A stretch of 64,000 bases of DNA from Solea solea (GCF_958295425.1 NC_081150.1:13143001-13207000), one strand, 5' to 3'. Positions 22,201-35,428 are shown, counted from the stretch's first letter. Translations and numbers: made by a program. The notes: generated by a model from the sequence alone, not told the origin.

Positions 22201-25200
22201 GGGTTCACTGTGCCCACAAAGTCATAACCCGGCGGATTAGATAACCAAACCATCCTCTAAGTCATTTGTGGCTCGGTCCTCTATGATGACGTCCTGTGAT
22301 CAGCGTCCGTGTGGCTCTTCACAGAGCAGTTGGAAAGCCAAACACATGCAAGGTTTGAAATAGAAGAGCTTAAGCCAGCCTACCAATCTGTCTCCCTTAT
22401 TATCTCTTCCATTCCAATGTCTTTTCATGATACTCTACATTTCACTCCCTCCGTGTTTAAACAGAGATAAAATGAAAACCCTGCTCTGCTCTGTTTGCCT
22501 GCAGTTGTCTGTTTGAATAGTGTGCGACAGACGAAGACACTGTACTAGAGCACAACAGGGCACTACAAGTGAAATCATTACCTTCCCCCACCAACACTTT
22601 TGAGCCCGCTTCCTTCTCCTCCCCCTCGCCTCCTCAACTTCCCTTCCTCTTTCAACCTCCCTGCTTTATTCCCTCTTTCCTCTCTTGCCTCAAGTGTATC
22701 TGGGTTTGAAATTTGGAACAAGGCCAATTAACACAACAGCCGGTTCACCAAACCTAGGTGGTGGAGGAGGGGAGCAGAGTGGAGGCTCACATCGCTACAC
22801 ACTGACCTACATACACTTCCACCCAGCTGATTGAATCCTACGTTGGGGCCTGTGGCCAATCACGAGTGGGGGTGGAGAGCCAGCCAGCCAATGGCGTCGG
22901 CCGCTTTCCGTGGCGCTCTTGCACTGTCTCCATACAGTTTTCAGTAATCATACGAAGTCAGGGAGAGTGAGAGAGACAGAGAGAAGGAAGGGTGAGCCTG
23001 ACGGATGACAGTCGCAGAAAAGAAAGAGACAGAGGTGGAGTGGGGGTGAGGTGGAGAGACTAATGGATATGAAGGCGATGTATGTAGGCACTGTAAGTGT
23101 GGCTCAGGCAAACTACAAAAATACACAGCATTCGCTTCCTTGTTTGTTCTCAGACTCAGGGTCTTTATGGTGCTGCACCTGCAGACAAATGAAGGCTAAA
23201 GAGGGGATTAGCCGCCCATATTTGTCCTTGCTTCTTTCTCCATCCAAAGCTTTTTGTGATCATGAGAAACAACAATAAGAGCCACGCAACAGTGTCTGAA
23301 GTGACATTGTTTTAAAAGCTGCCGTTTCCACTACACTTTGTCACTCGAGATTTGATGATTTCCACATTTTTACTTGATCTTGAACTTGGTTTTATGACTC
23401 ACATGGAAGCTGTTTAAACCCTGCAATTATTGAGCACCTCGTGACATGAAGACAGTAGCTGCTGAACCTCATAATCTTGTAATAAAGACTATGCAGGAGG
23501 CTGCATTTGATTTTTGTATCTGTTCTTTCCATTGTCCTTCTCCAAGAGGAGTGTTTAAATGTGCACATTATACGAACAGGATTTACTGCCGAAGTCTGTG
23601 ACTGACACTGACAGGAGAAAACCGTTTAAACACACAATGTTCACCCGCGTTGGAACACAAAACTACACACACACACACACCTTTGATAGCATGATGCCAC
23701 CACATGGTGGATGAGGGCATCCTTGGCAACAAGAGAAATGGAAAGTTCAATCTGCTGCCAACTAACACCAGGCTAACCTTACATAAGTGTTCATATTTAC
23801 ATGCAATGTTTCTATTTGTGTTATTTACATGCCCTGTTCTATTTCATTCCCAAGTCATTCCACGTGACTCTGGTCCTTCACTGTGCTATGAGGGCAAAAG
23901 GGAGAAGGAAGGAAAACATGTCTCAAAAGCGAGACAATAAAAACGCTTAGAAAAACAAGCCGAGGGAAAAAAAAAAAGAGGGGAGGTGCAGGGAGGCAGC
24001 GAGAGGCACACTAACCTATATTTAAAGAGATGGAGGCTTATATAGCTCCCACAGCCGAGCTAACACTTTGGAAATGATGGATTATGGTAAGGAGGGAGAA
24101 TACAAAAAGACTATGATATAGTGCCCCGGGATAAAATGAGATTTGAATCATTGGGTGTACACAGACAGACACATTTTAAACATGCACACACTCAAACTCA
24201 TGTTACACCACATAATGTGCTAACATACAGGACGGGCAGATGCAAAAACCCTCTCTCCCATAGCAGATTTGCATCTGCTTCGCACATCCTGGAGCACATG
24301 CACATGCAAATACTCACTGTACATTAATCAGACTAAAAGCTTTTCAACCGCACGACGGTGATGTCACCGTGCAGTGATAATCAGCTACCTATTCCCTGAG
24401 GATACAGTGGTCAGCACAGGTCTGTCTCACACTGGCGGTCCATACACGCCTCCACTGATGCCCTCTGTTTCAGATGTGAGCTGAGCCTTTCAGGGGGTGA
24501 TGGGTCTCCATGAATAATGCACACATTGACTCGAGTACTCGAGTGCTCATATGAAAATGTATTCCTGACCAATATTGACCCGTCTACTTGAAACAAAAAA
24601 TACGAGCAGCACTCAATCCCCTAAGCTCTCTCTAGAGTGAGGGATCTGGGATAATTATATTGTATTGTGAAAGTCGGAGAGGTGGAGGTGCTGCTGGTGT
24701 GACCCCTCCTGTCTGAGTGTAGCACCATTGCAGAGCGTTTTCACAGTGAGTCAAGTGGCAGGACCACATTCCGGAATGTTGTACTGTAGGTAGAGTGTGA
24801 AAGGATGAACATTTCAGCACTCCCAGAAGTCGCCTTTCTTCAACACTCTTCCAGCCATGAGTTTCTGCAACTTTTTCAAACTGGTAGCCATTCAGAGTTA
24901 TGTGGTATTTCCCAACATAGCATTGCAATCTTGATGGTAATAAAGCAAATAGCTTGACTACAAAGTTTAATTGTTGAAATTTTAATTCCTATTTAATTTT
25001 TTCTAATTATGTGTAATATTTTACCAGGAAAACATGTCTTAAAATGTGATTGAATCAAAGCCAACAACATGATAAATAATAAAAATAACCTTAGTTATGC
25101 AGCACAGTATTGCACTATTTTATCATGTGCTGTAAAGTCTGAAATACATCACGTTTGTGTTTTTCATGAACATTAAGTGCTTTTAAGCATATCATGGTGT

Positions 25201-25227
25201 CTTCAAAACTGTGTACTTTAGATCACG
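19298..25227. other. foxo3 intron segment without recognised genes
   Basis: Includes C/T-rich tracts (19700-19900, 22560-22690), a small CpG/CCAAT block at 22850-22920, a 16-bp palindrome ACTCGAGTACTCGAGT (24529-24544) and an open frame at 24632-24928 discussed under rejected items. No gene is supported. Confidence 0.55.
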
Positions 25228-25395
25228 GTTTCTCAATCCTGGTCCCGGTCCACTGGCCTGCATTTTTCCCTGCTCCAACACCTGATTCAAATGGTCAGCT
25301 CATCAGCGAGCACTGCAGATGCCTGATAAATAACCCGTTTATTTGAATGGGGTGTGAAGGCGAAGGGAAACGTCAAAAACACGCAGGGCAGTGGC
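25228..25395. mobile_element. Palindromic teleost MITE-like foldback element
   Basis: Left half has TTTCTCAATCCTGGTCC, CCCTGCTCCAACACCTGATT and AAATGGTCAGCTCATCAG. The right half is an imperfect inverted copy (CCCGTTTATTTGAATGGGGTG, GAAGGGAAACGT, ACACGCAGGGCAGTG). This is a very common foldback element of fish genomes that normally starts and ends with a matched CTCAATCCTGGTCC end; here the right-hand terminus is eroded. Confidence 0.75.
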
Positions 25396-28300
25396 AGAAT
25401 TTACAGAACAACAAACCCCTGACTCTGCTCTGAAGCCTCAAACCAAAGATTACACTTTGAAGAGTTGATTACATTTCTGCTGATATTTATAGGGCCCCAC
25501 ATACGCGTCCTATCAGCTTAGTTAGTGAGTATTGCACAGTTTCCAGTTCAGCTGGCGGCTAAATTAATTTAAAATATCCAAAAGCTTGTTCAGATCTAAG
25601 AGACGAAAGTGAGCTACCATAACATATCTACAGTTGTTTTTGTACGACCGTAGTACAGTGCTCTAGGGTGGATTTCTTTTTTTCCCCCCTTTAATTACCA
25701 CGAGCTGCTACCTCTGTAGCGTGTAGAGTCTTTTAAATACTGTGCAACAGGGTGGGACAGCAGCACATACTCGCTTGACTCTCCAGCCAGATCACGAGCT
25801 CGACACTGTACATACCCCTCCCCCACACACACCAATGTTGAGGGAATGACAGAAGGAAAAAGGAGGGAAACTGAGGAGGAGTAGGAGGAGGAGGAGGAGG
25901 AGTGAAGCACAAGGTGAAGGGCCTACTTTCTTCCTCTCAACTTTTGCTCTCTCAAGCTTTCAGTCCGGCTGACCTGAAGGCCTCCGCGAGAGAGGGAAAA
26001 AAGTGTGCATGCAGGGAAAGTGAGGGACTCTCTGGGGGATATGTACAACAACATCTGAGGCCAGGGCTTTCCCTTTGCATTAGCTGCCCTGCCCCCCCTG
26101 CATACAGTATTATACACACACACACACACACACACACACGCGTGCCCATGCAGTCACAGTGAGCACAAAAGCTTTACTATATCAGGGCCCCTTCACATTC
26201 ATGCCTAGGGCAGAGCATAGAAATAAAACAAGAGCACACTACACAGTGTCACCCTGCTGTGTGCAGTTCTACAAATGTATGACCACATATTTACATCAGT
26301 GCGCACTTCTTTCCCTACACGTGTGATTAAGTGTGTATTTGGCATTCTGTCCTTGCTGTGGAGCCATTTCGAGACCCTCCAGGTCCAGAGGTCAGAGTCT
26401 CTGGGTATCAGTTTCTCTCCTCATCAGCGCTCAGGGATGAAACGATTGATGGACAGATGGCTTGCCGGTTAGGACGAAGGTTGCCGTGGGAAAAGGAGGA
26501 TGAGTTACAAGTGGAGAGGAATCACACGTGGAGTATATGGAAGACGGCGTTGTGATTTTATATATGCGCATGTGTGTGAATAAGATACGGAGAGAGGAGG
26601 GCTCTGTGTCTGGGTGGAGCGGTGCACAATGTGCCTTTGGGGCTTTGGAACGATTTCATGCCCCCATAAGCAATGAAACGCACAGACCCAGACACACAAA
26701 CACAATGCTGGGCACTCTCACTGCCCATCTACTGTCACCCGAGAAAAAAAAGCACAGCACATGTTGAGGGACAACGCAAGACAGACGATATAAGCACAGA
26801 GAGAAATCTGTTAGGACATGTAGGCACTAATCTCACTTCAGAATACATATCTCTCTTGGGTCAGTCTGGACATGGAAAAGCTCTCAGATAATCAAGTCCA
26901 AACAAGCAAATGTTTTCGCTGAATTTGTCGATTTTGATCTCGGAAGTTCCTTAATCTTATCTCTTTTTGTTGTTTACATGATTGATTTTTTTCTTTTGCC
27001 TCTCCTTGATTGTTTATATTTTTCAAGACTCACACCAGTCACACGATGGAACGTCACCCTTGCTCGCTGTGAATTCCCCAGACAAAGACCTGCTCTATTC
27101 ACACATAGGCGTAAAGGGATGTTCCACAGACTTTGTATTACAGTTGGTTAAAGTCTGCTTAATGTCTGATCCAACTTATGTTGACATTTCTCCTCTCTCA
27201 CATACACCATGTGTTATGTCTAGATAGGGTCAGGGTTGCAGCACAGGTGTGAACGCGTTTAACTACTTTAGAAGGATTCTAGTGTTGAGGCCCTGGTTTA
27301 GGAATAGTTGCCAAACAAAAGTAAGCTCTTGAAGAAGACAAGGACGCTCAAGGATAGTTCTACAGTTTTTTTTTTTAATTTCCCTTTTATAAACACACAG
27401 CTGGTCCAAGGATATGACCTGGCAACCTTGGTCTCATCTCCCCAGTGTATCATCAATGTTTTAAACCTGACCCTCAAATGCAACGCTCTTATGTTGAATT
27501 TCAGCAGAGCGGGATATGTGGCAAAAGGTGGAAGAGGTTCGTTGCAAGAACAGCTGCTCGTAGACAGACATAAGCTATAGGTTTGTGGGTGAAAGGTCAC
27601 ACAAAAACTCTCTTTGGGTTACTGGGCCACTAGTCAAATTCTGAACTTTCCCTTTGTCAGCTTAAGACAGAACGGTCCTAGCATCACAATCCCGGAGTCA
27701 GATTTCACTAACTCCACAGTCTTCAAACTAAGTCTCAAAAGAGCTGAATTCATTTGGAAGACTCCTCTGTCAGCTCTTAAGCCCTTAAGTCTTTTCTCAA
27801 CTAAACAAAAGTGAGTCAGTTAGAGGCCAAGTCACATTCATTTATATAGAGGAGTATTGAAAAACAACACGAGTTGACCCAAAGTTCTTTACCCAACACT
27901 TTCATCAATACTGAAATGTATGGCTGTATTTTAAAGAACTGACTGCATTTTCTAAAGAGCTTCACACAAGTACATTAAGGGAATGTCCAAATCAAATTGT
28001 GTTGGTTTAATGGCAGAAAGAAAAGGCCACAGAACCAGAACCAGACACATGATTCATGAATATAAGGCTGGATTTGAAAAGGTAGTAACAGAATCTTCTC
28101 AGTAATCCGATGTGTGCAAGGTGAAAGAGCATGAAAAACATGTCTGATTGAACTTATGGTTCATGTAACAGAGACTCGTTTTTTTTATTGGTTAAAAGCA
28201 ATGATAGGCATGCACCAAAGAATGCACCTCACCATCCTTCATAATCAGACAAACCTGCCCCTGGGTGCTCAAATGGATGGAAGTGCTTTTGCTCTTCATA

Positions 28301-28805
28301 CAATATGGGAAACAGGATGTGATCGTGACAACTGCATTGGTCAGAAGTTGGTGTGTCCCTTTGCATCGCCTTGCACCAGCTGTGGGATGGGGGACTATAG
28401 CGCTGTAAGTTGACACAATGAGTGCACTGTCAGCAAATACACAGGGAAATGCCTAATGGATGGACTGGTATCTGCTGCCATTCTCCACACACACATATCT
28501 GCTGACCCTAATCATCTCCTCCCTCCCCCCCTCACTCTCACTCCCATAAAACCCAGGGGTGCAAACACAAAGGTTTACCTTGGTCTCATAAACCATAGCA
28601 GGTAAAGGGAGGGGTGGAATGAAAATCTGGGCTGTGACTTGGCCTACTTTACAGACCAAGACAACCCTGCACAAATACGAGGGCATTTATGGTATGCATC
28701 TCTCTCATAATGTGAAGATACAATTGTAGAGATAAGAGCCAAGTGCTGAGATGAGATCTGGTATCTGTTTTACAGTCAGAAGGCCACAGGTTAGCATAGT
28801 CAATG
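25396..28805. other. foxo3 intron segment without recognised genes
   Basis: Holds a GGA-repeat tract near 25873-25905, (AC)n at 26112-26140, an exact FOXO 8-mer (26970-26977) and a possible repeat remnant around 27838-27990 with CATTTATATAG and GTTGACCCAAAGTTCTTTAC. No gene is recognised. Confidence 0.55.
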
Positions 28806-29332
28806 CGTTTACATGCATGTCTGATTTTAGTCGGACTAAGACAATAATTCGATTTTCTTAGCGTCATGTAAACAAGTTAGTCTTACTAAAATCGAGCTAG
28901 TCTTAGTCGGACTAATGTACCTGAAAAATATGATTCATAGTCTGATTACTCCTGCATGTATGCGCTTAGTCGGACTGGAATCAGACTTGATTTTCTGCGC
29001 ATTCACCAAAATTCCCTCCCTGTTCTTTGACCCAGAAGTAGAAGGAGAGCCTTTCTTTGGACAACGCCGCAACCACAAGAGCCATGCTCAAACTCATTTG
29101 TGTCAGGATTATGTACAGCAGGTACGAAACATACAGAACCACGGCACGATCCATCTTACTGTCCAGCTCGCCGTTCGATGTTTATTGATGTAAAGGTAAA
29201 AAGGAAACGAGAGAAATACAGCGCCACCTATGGCAGTTTTCTCCTTCATGTATACTCGGACTCTGCAAGTTGTCCGATTGCCTGTCTTAGTCGGACTAAG
29301 GCCTTAGCTCGATTAAACTGTGCATGTAAACG
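28806..29332. mobile_element. Non-autonomous DNA transposon (MITE) with TTTACATGCA termini
   Basis: Outer ends form a perfect 12-bp terminal inverted repeat, CGTTTACATGCA (28806-28817) and TGCATGTAAACG (29321-29332). Inside are repeated near-palindromic units TTAGTCGGACTAAG (28827-28840, 28902-28914, 28965-28976, 29287-29300), so the ends fold back on themselves. A second inverted CATGTAAAC (28865-28873) suggests nested structure. Length 527 bp and no transposase. The flanking 8 bp match at only about half the positions, so target-site duplication is unproven and the superfamily is left open (hAT-like is possible). Confidence 0.7.
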
Positions 29333-31749
29333 AGTGATATGAAGCATCTAAAAAGATATGAAGGATTTAAAAAAAAAAGTCTATATTTGGTGTAATATGA
29401 TTATACAGTATATCAAGTCACATAAGTGATGGAAACGTGTATGAAAAGAACCACACCAAAAGATGGTGAGTGATTACAGTTGATCATGGATCCACTTTTC
29501 AGCTCAAAAGAACCTCAGAGCAGATGGATTCCAGCTTTTAAAGAGTGGCTTTCCAAAGAAAAATGGCCCTAATTGAAATTCAATCCCTTGTGTGTTTGCG
29601 AGGTCCTGTTGCAGTTTGATGATCATGTAAGACGACAAACGCACACACACAAAAATTATTTTCACACAGGGATTTTTTTTTATGATTTGGATTTGCGTAA
29701 AACGGTTCACATGCATCCATGAACATAATCGTACACGCGGACACATTCATGGTGTGAATTCAGCTGCTGCCATTGGCAGTTTCAGAGTTCAGTGGCTAAA
29801 GCAGGCTCAACAATGGTTTGCCTTCATTCCACAGTAACCCACCTACACACACACACACACACACGCACACATGCACAACCCACGCACGCACACACAGTCC
29901 CTTAAGACCATTGGCATAGCTGTGACTTCATTAAGAGTGGAATTAGTGCTACAAGGATGGTATGTGTGGGACCTCGAGGCCATGTAACAATAGACTACAC
30001 GCAAGCATCTGAGGAGCTCTTGAAAGGTTCAACACACACACACAAGTGTATTTATCGCCAGAAATGGCTGCGGGGACATTATGGGAAGTTGGAAACTATT
30101 GTCAGATGCCCGGAAAGAACTGAAAACACCATTCCCTTGTTGCAGTGATGCATAGAGGAGCTGAGCTTGTCCAGCAACACATCTCAAGCTGTGTAATTCA
30201 CACCAGAAACTTAGACACTCTGCATGTGTAAGTCTTGCCTATAGTTTTCAAATGAATTTGCATAGAAAGCCTATGGGTTGAACAGGTGGTGTGGAGGCTG
30301 GCTGCTCGATGACACTCTCAGCCTTTGCTGACGAAATCTGGGAGTGGCGTGTTTCCATCTGTAACACTGAGTCTACACACTGCCGACAAGAAATGTTGGA
30401 CGTCTTTGATCTTTCTGCACAATCCACTGTGTCCTGTGGACGGAGTTAAAACCCTTGAACACTTGGGTGATTTCTCAGAAGTGCTTTCCACTATTTTTAG
30501 ACCCAGCCGGTGCTGAAATGACGTTCCAGAGAAAATGAACCAGTAGCTGTTCCATTTTGTGCGATCATTTTGTGTCATGTTTCAAGCAAAAATGCCAAGT
30601 ACTTGTTGATATCATATCCCCAGTGTGAGGATTTGCAACTTTTCTCATATTTTGTTTCTCTGATGGGACCAGCAGTTTGAAACTTGTGATGAATATGTTC
30701 ACTTGATTTTGTACATTTAGTGAGTATCTCAGAATCCTAAGTAAATACGTAGCTTCTGCAACTTCATAAATGAGCATAATTGCACATGTTCATTTTACTT
30801 TCATATAGCCTCTGGTTATGGACATAAATGTGTCTCTTACTGGGCTACAGGATTCTTATCCGGGACAGACCTGGTTGACCTAAACCCCAGGATTTACAAG
30901 GCCCATGTGATAACTTTGTGTTCTTTAGGGCTGAGATGAAGGAGCCGCCTTTATTTTGCTATGTTTCCTGTCGGTCTACTTTCTGTCAACATGTTGACCT
31001 ATTGACCTTTTTTAAGAATGTGCTAAAATATTACCTCAATCAAACTAAATACGACATTATCTTACGAGCACATGTATGGTGTACATATTTGATGAACTTC
31101 GTACATAGACTGTTCAAATCAAAGTGATGACCAGCCCATTCACATTATGTGAATGTGTTTATTGAAGTCAATTAAACGTTAATCGAGAAAAGTCGCTCGG
31201 CCCTCGCAGACTCTGTGATTCTACGCGCGTGGCGCGGCGCAATTGAAATAGACAGTACATAGAGCTACATGTGCTACAGTATAGCTAAAGAAGCATGATC
31301 TTAATGACCACCTGAAACAATGCATACACAGTACACAATCGACGAACCCACGTGACAACAATGCTTGTCAAAAGACACACGGAGGGTGTGTAAATGATAT
31401 GTTGGTATGTGTGTGGTGGTAAGAGGAGGCAGTGGGGCAAAGAGAGGCCCACTTCAGCAATGTGGTTATCTGAGAAACTGAGAGGCAAGGCCAGAATGGA
31501 GGTATGTGCAGTCTGACTGTATCTTTGTCTCTCTCTCCCCCTCTCTCTCTCCCTCTCACTCTCTCTCTCTGTGTGTGTGAGAGGAAGATTAAGGACAGGG
31601 AGAGGGTAGATGAGTTCAGTGCTCGTTCTGTTATCAGCTGTCACCCAAATTGTGGGACCCACTACCTGCTTGAAAAGTTATCAGTTGCTATGGAGACATC
31701 AAGTCACAAACCCTGCCCCTTTTTGCCCAGATGACACACACATATATCT

Positions 31750-31791
<42 letters not shown>

Positions 31792-32839
31792 TATATATAT
31801 ATATGAAAACACAATACAAATTTAGTATTCTTCTACATTTCACTAAAGACGCTTACTGAGCTCCAGTCACCTGAGCCAACTCATCAGCAGATGCTTACTT
31901 ATTAAATCGTATGTTTTAGCCAAAAATGTACTTCTGCAAACACTGTGTCAATGTGTACAAGAGTCTCTTTTTCTTTTTTTCTTTTCTTTTTTTTTGACCC
32001 CAAAGCATGTGTTTGTTTTATATTTGTGTATTTGCAGAAGTGTCTTATTTACACAGAGCAAAGTGGGCAAAAGGAGACGTGTAATTTCTGGGTTTTCTGG
32101 ATGCTTTATTTATTTTCTCATGACAGACAGTACGTCTTCATGCACACGGCACTATTTTCCAGTCAGACTGGTGTTTCTATATTCCCTCACGAATCTTTCA
32201 AAAACCCTTCTTGCTCCATACAAATATCTTTCTCTCAGGAGATCAAAAGTGAGTCAGCGGAGCAGGTATTGTAAGAGTGTGTGGTGTGCTTGTCCTCACT
32301 TTTGTGTGTTTCTCTGTGATGTTTGTCATTACAGTGTCTTGGCACAGTTTGGTTGGCTGCAGTTATCTGGCCCAAACATTAGTTTCAAATGGCCGGAGAA
32401 GATTGGCGTAATCTGATGTTGCTGAGCAACTGCTTTCTGCCCATGTGCGGGTGTTTTGATAGCATTAATGTTGACGTGATGATGCAACAGGTTCTGAAAG
32501 ATGGTAAACCTTGCTTTCCTCAAGTTCCTGTAAGCAAGTTTAGCATAATCCTCAGGGAAAATTCCACTTAAGATTTGTTAAAATGCAGGCTGTGGAAAAT
32601 TACCGCATCAGCATAACCAGAAGAGACTCTCAGCTGCTGATAAAATGAATATTGCAGAGTTTGATTTTGTGCCAGGGCAACATTTTTGGCTGACTTTTAC
32701 ATAGTGATATAGTAGCTTCTATGCCTCCCCTCTCATACCTTAAAATACACAAGCAGCCAGCAGCATGCAGGTTATCTTAGATTAGCATAAAGACATAAAA
32801 TCAAAAGAAAACATCTCAAATTCCATTCATTTACCCATA
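29333..32839. other. foxo3 intron segment without recognised genes
   Basis: Contains (AC)n at 29844-29863, a TC/GT compound run near 31532-31580, (TA)n at 31749-31804, and otherwise unique-looking A/T-rich sequence. No gene is recognised. Confidence 0.55.
31749..31804. repeat. (TA)n microsatellite
   Basis: About 20 perfect TA units followed by ACAG and a second short TA block. Confidence 0.95.
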
Positions 32840-32844
32840 TACCC

Positions 32845-33535
32845 CCACTTATTTGAGGTTAAATTACAGTAAAAGCAGGGTATTCCAGATGTCCCTCAAC
32901 CCAGCAATGTTTCCCAGCCTCTCCTAAGGAATCCTTAAGTGTTCCTAAGCCAGATGGGATATGTAATCCCTCCAGAAAAGTCTGCGTCTTCACCAAATTT
33001 GAACAAAGCTGACAGAACCTCCAGAAGAAGGTGCTCAGGAGATCCAATGAGATCTTCTGACCACATCAACTGCCCGTGACAAGAATTCTACCACTATGAC
33101 TGGCAGCTTTGGTCCTTCTTACGTTTCAACAGTCAGCTGGAACATCTACCCATTACCCTAAACATATTTTTCCTGTGGTGGCTAAGCAGTAGGAAATGGA
33201 TGATTTGGAGCAAACCCTCAAGTCACTATTCTGTGACCAAACAAAGAGCAATGACAGCATTCCGGAGCCTTCAGAATGTCAGGGTAAAAGTCATCCAACA
33301 AGGTTCTTGACTTCCTCAGCAATTTGTCTGAGGGACATGGGTGAGTCTTCCCTCCGGGGAGGGGGGGGGGGGGGGGGGGGGGTCAGGGAGTTTGCTAAAC
33401 AACCAAACACTTGTCCTTTTCTGGATTGTCAAGTGGTTTGTCAGAACATCCTTGAGGCCAACCCAAAGTCCTTCCCACAGCTTTCCCAAAACTCCTACAC
33501 ACTACGACGTCTGCTGCTGTGAATCCTGAATTAAA
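32845..33535 (-). pseudogene. Decayed non-LTR retrotransposon (LINE) ORF2 remnant
   Basis: On the minus strand, plus 32974 down to about 32875 translates as WRDYISHLA, stop, EHLRIP, stop, then ERLGNIAGLRDIWNTLL. This aligns with the extreme C-terminus of a very abundant fish LINE ORF2 (W-R-D-Y-I-S-x-L-A-W-E-x-L-G-I-P pattern). Both stops replace expected tryptophan or proline codons, so it is dead. The following AACCTCAAATAAGTGG resembles the usual 3' tail after ORF2. Upstream (33520-33420) GTAGGAGTTTTGGGAAAGC and ACTTTGGGTTGGCCTCAAG resemble the linker between endonuclease and reverse transcriptase, so the reverse-transcriptase core is deleted. Clade not resolved. Confidence 0.7.
33361..33382. 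repeat. 22-nt G homopolymer
   Basis: Uninterrupted G run inside the LINE remnant, preceded by GGGGA. Confidence 0.95.
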
Positions 33536-34172
33536 CAAAAAACCGTTGCCCACTGGCAAAGAGCGAGTCACAACAGGAAAACAGTTATTCTGGCTCTGTC
33601 CATATAAAGACATGTGTGTAAAAAGCTTATTAATTATTATGTATATATCACTTTTAATTAAAAAAAAACTAAAAAAAAGTAAACTTCAGTGTAAAATGGT
33701 CTGCATGCGAACGTAAACGATCATTTTGTTTGTCCTAGCATTGTGTTTACCACACAGACGCAAGAGTGCTATCAATCCTAATCATCTAACGGCTCCAGGA
33801 CATGACTGAGGACATATTTGCATACATGATGTCCTGAAAGGACACCATGTATTGGAGCTTGAAAGGTTGACAGTTGCAGCACATGCCAGTCTAAATGTAG
33901 CCCACATCTCTGGCATGCATTCAGCATGTGAGGCACAAGTGTTTATATATTTTAGATGTTATCAAGGCCCGGGCATGTACGGGCAGCTGGGCTCTGTTTT
34001 GCGTGTGTCTGCTCAACAAATATTGGTAGACATAAAAAAAAAATCCTGTGACCCGTCTGACCCCAGCTTTGATCATCAAGTGGAGAAATTCAAAGTCATG
34101 TCTGAAATCTCCTCCCCCCCAACTCTGAGATTTCTATGCGGAGCAGATGGGTCACAACAATAACAATTTGAA

Positions 34173-35428
34173 TGTTTACATGCACACCGCTATTGCATTA
34201 TTTTTCAAACAGGGTCTGACATGGGCTCTATAAACAGTATAGTCCCTTTAAATAGTTCCCCTTTGACCAAATTAAGCGTTTTAAATGGCATATGCTGTTT
34301 AGGTTTAAGGAGTATTCTTTCAAAAATAACATAAAGCAACATTTTACATAATCACGGATGTTTGTATCCACAAATTTTAGGATGTGTACACTCAGCGGGG
34401 ATGTTTTCTTTTCAGAACACAGCAAGTGTCTCGAATAAATGACGTAGTGGTACCATTACTGGCACAAAAAGATCAGGAGGCGAGGGAGCGCCGAGTCTAA
34501 CAAGAAGAGAAGCCCAAGATTAATCTCCATTCATTAGAGCCCACAAGGGATTTCAATAGTTGTGCTTTAGAGGCGAACAGCAGCGAACTACAGGGAGATG
34601 CCTTGTTTTTCCTTGTGTTGAACATCCAGACAAGTGAGAGAGAGCGGGGCTGGAAAATAATGAGGGGTGGTGTGAGAGACGGAGAAAATGGAGTGCAGTG
34701 AAAAGAGTTGGAGTGATGAAAGAGAGACAGAAACTGTGAAAGGGGCTTAGCCTTTCGCTGAGAACAGGCTCTTAAAAATTAATACAGTGATCTGAATTCA
34801 TCCCGAGCGCATTGAATAATTGAGAAGAGTCTTTGAGGAGAACAGATCGTGTGGAGTGTGACATGGCCGCGTTGGCGGGGATGTAGGGAATGACGGGAAA
34901 GCCAATGAGAAGTCATTTTCTGTGTCCTTATCACGCCATTTGCATAAAGGAGGCGAGTGTGCGTCGCAAACACAAACACAACTAGGTTACTGTGTGTGTC
35001 TGCACGTTCCAAAAACTGGACATCACTTTCACAGACAGATAGACGCCATCGGTACCTTTAAATGCACAGTTAACACCATTTAATTAGACTATACTGTCCT
35101 TGTCCAAGTATGGACATGTCCCAGCTGGAAATGGATTTATTGAAGGAACTGTGTCCACCTCTACTACGCTAGGTGGCAATCAGCTTGTTAGTATTGGGCA
35201 GTTTGCGAGTTGTTGGCATGTCAACAACCAATCAGAGTCTTCCTACCATCCCCTTTCTTCTTCTTCCGTGTACTGGCTTCTTCTATTATGTGAAAGGTCA
35301 AAGCTAAGGGGGTGGAGCATGTGCAGAGCACTTAGGCTGGCCTGACTGAAGTAATTTGGCTCCTAATCGCATTATCTGGGCGTTATTCTGACTTTTAGAA
35401 AAAAATGCATCTTTTTTCCATGTAAACA
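34173..35428. mobile_element. Possible second TTTACATG-ended element
   Basis: A 10-bp perfect inverted repeat, TGTTTACATG (34173-34182) and CATGTAAACA (35419-35428), with subterminal ATAATGC(A/G)AT motifs in opposite orientation on both sides. The end sequence resembles that of the element at 28806-29332. No target-site duplication is visible, and about 1.2 kb lies between, so the two ends could be unrelated. Confidence 0.35.

Noticed and set aside
24632..24928. 98-residue minus-strand frame with a KVAETHGWKSVEERRLL segment
   Set aside because: Vaguely resembles the C-terminal region of fish LINE polyproteins but the match is too short and the rest is unlike any family I recognise; no feature is claimed.
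35226..35236. CCAAT box in intron as a lone promoter
   Set aside because: A single CCAAT without CpG context or other boxes, inside a probable transposable element.
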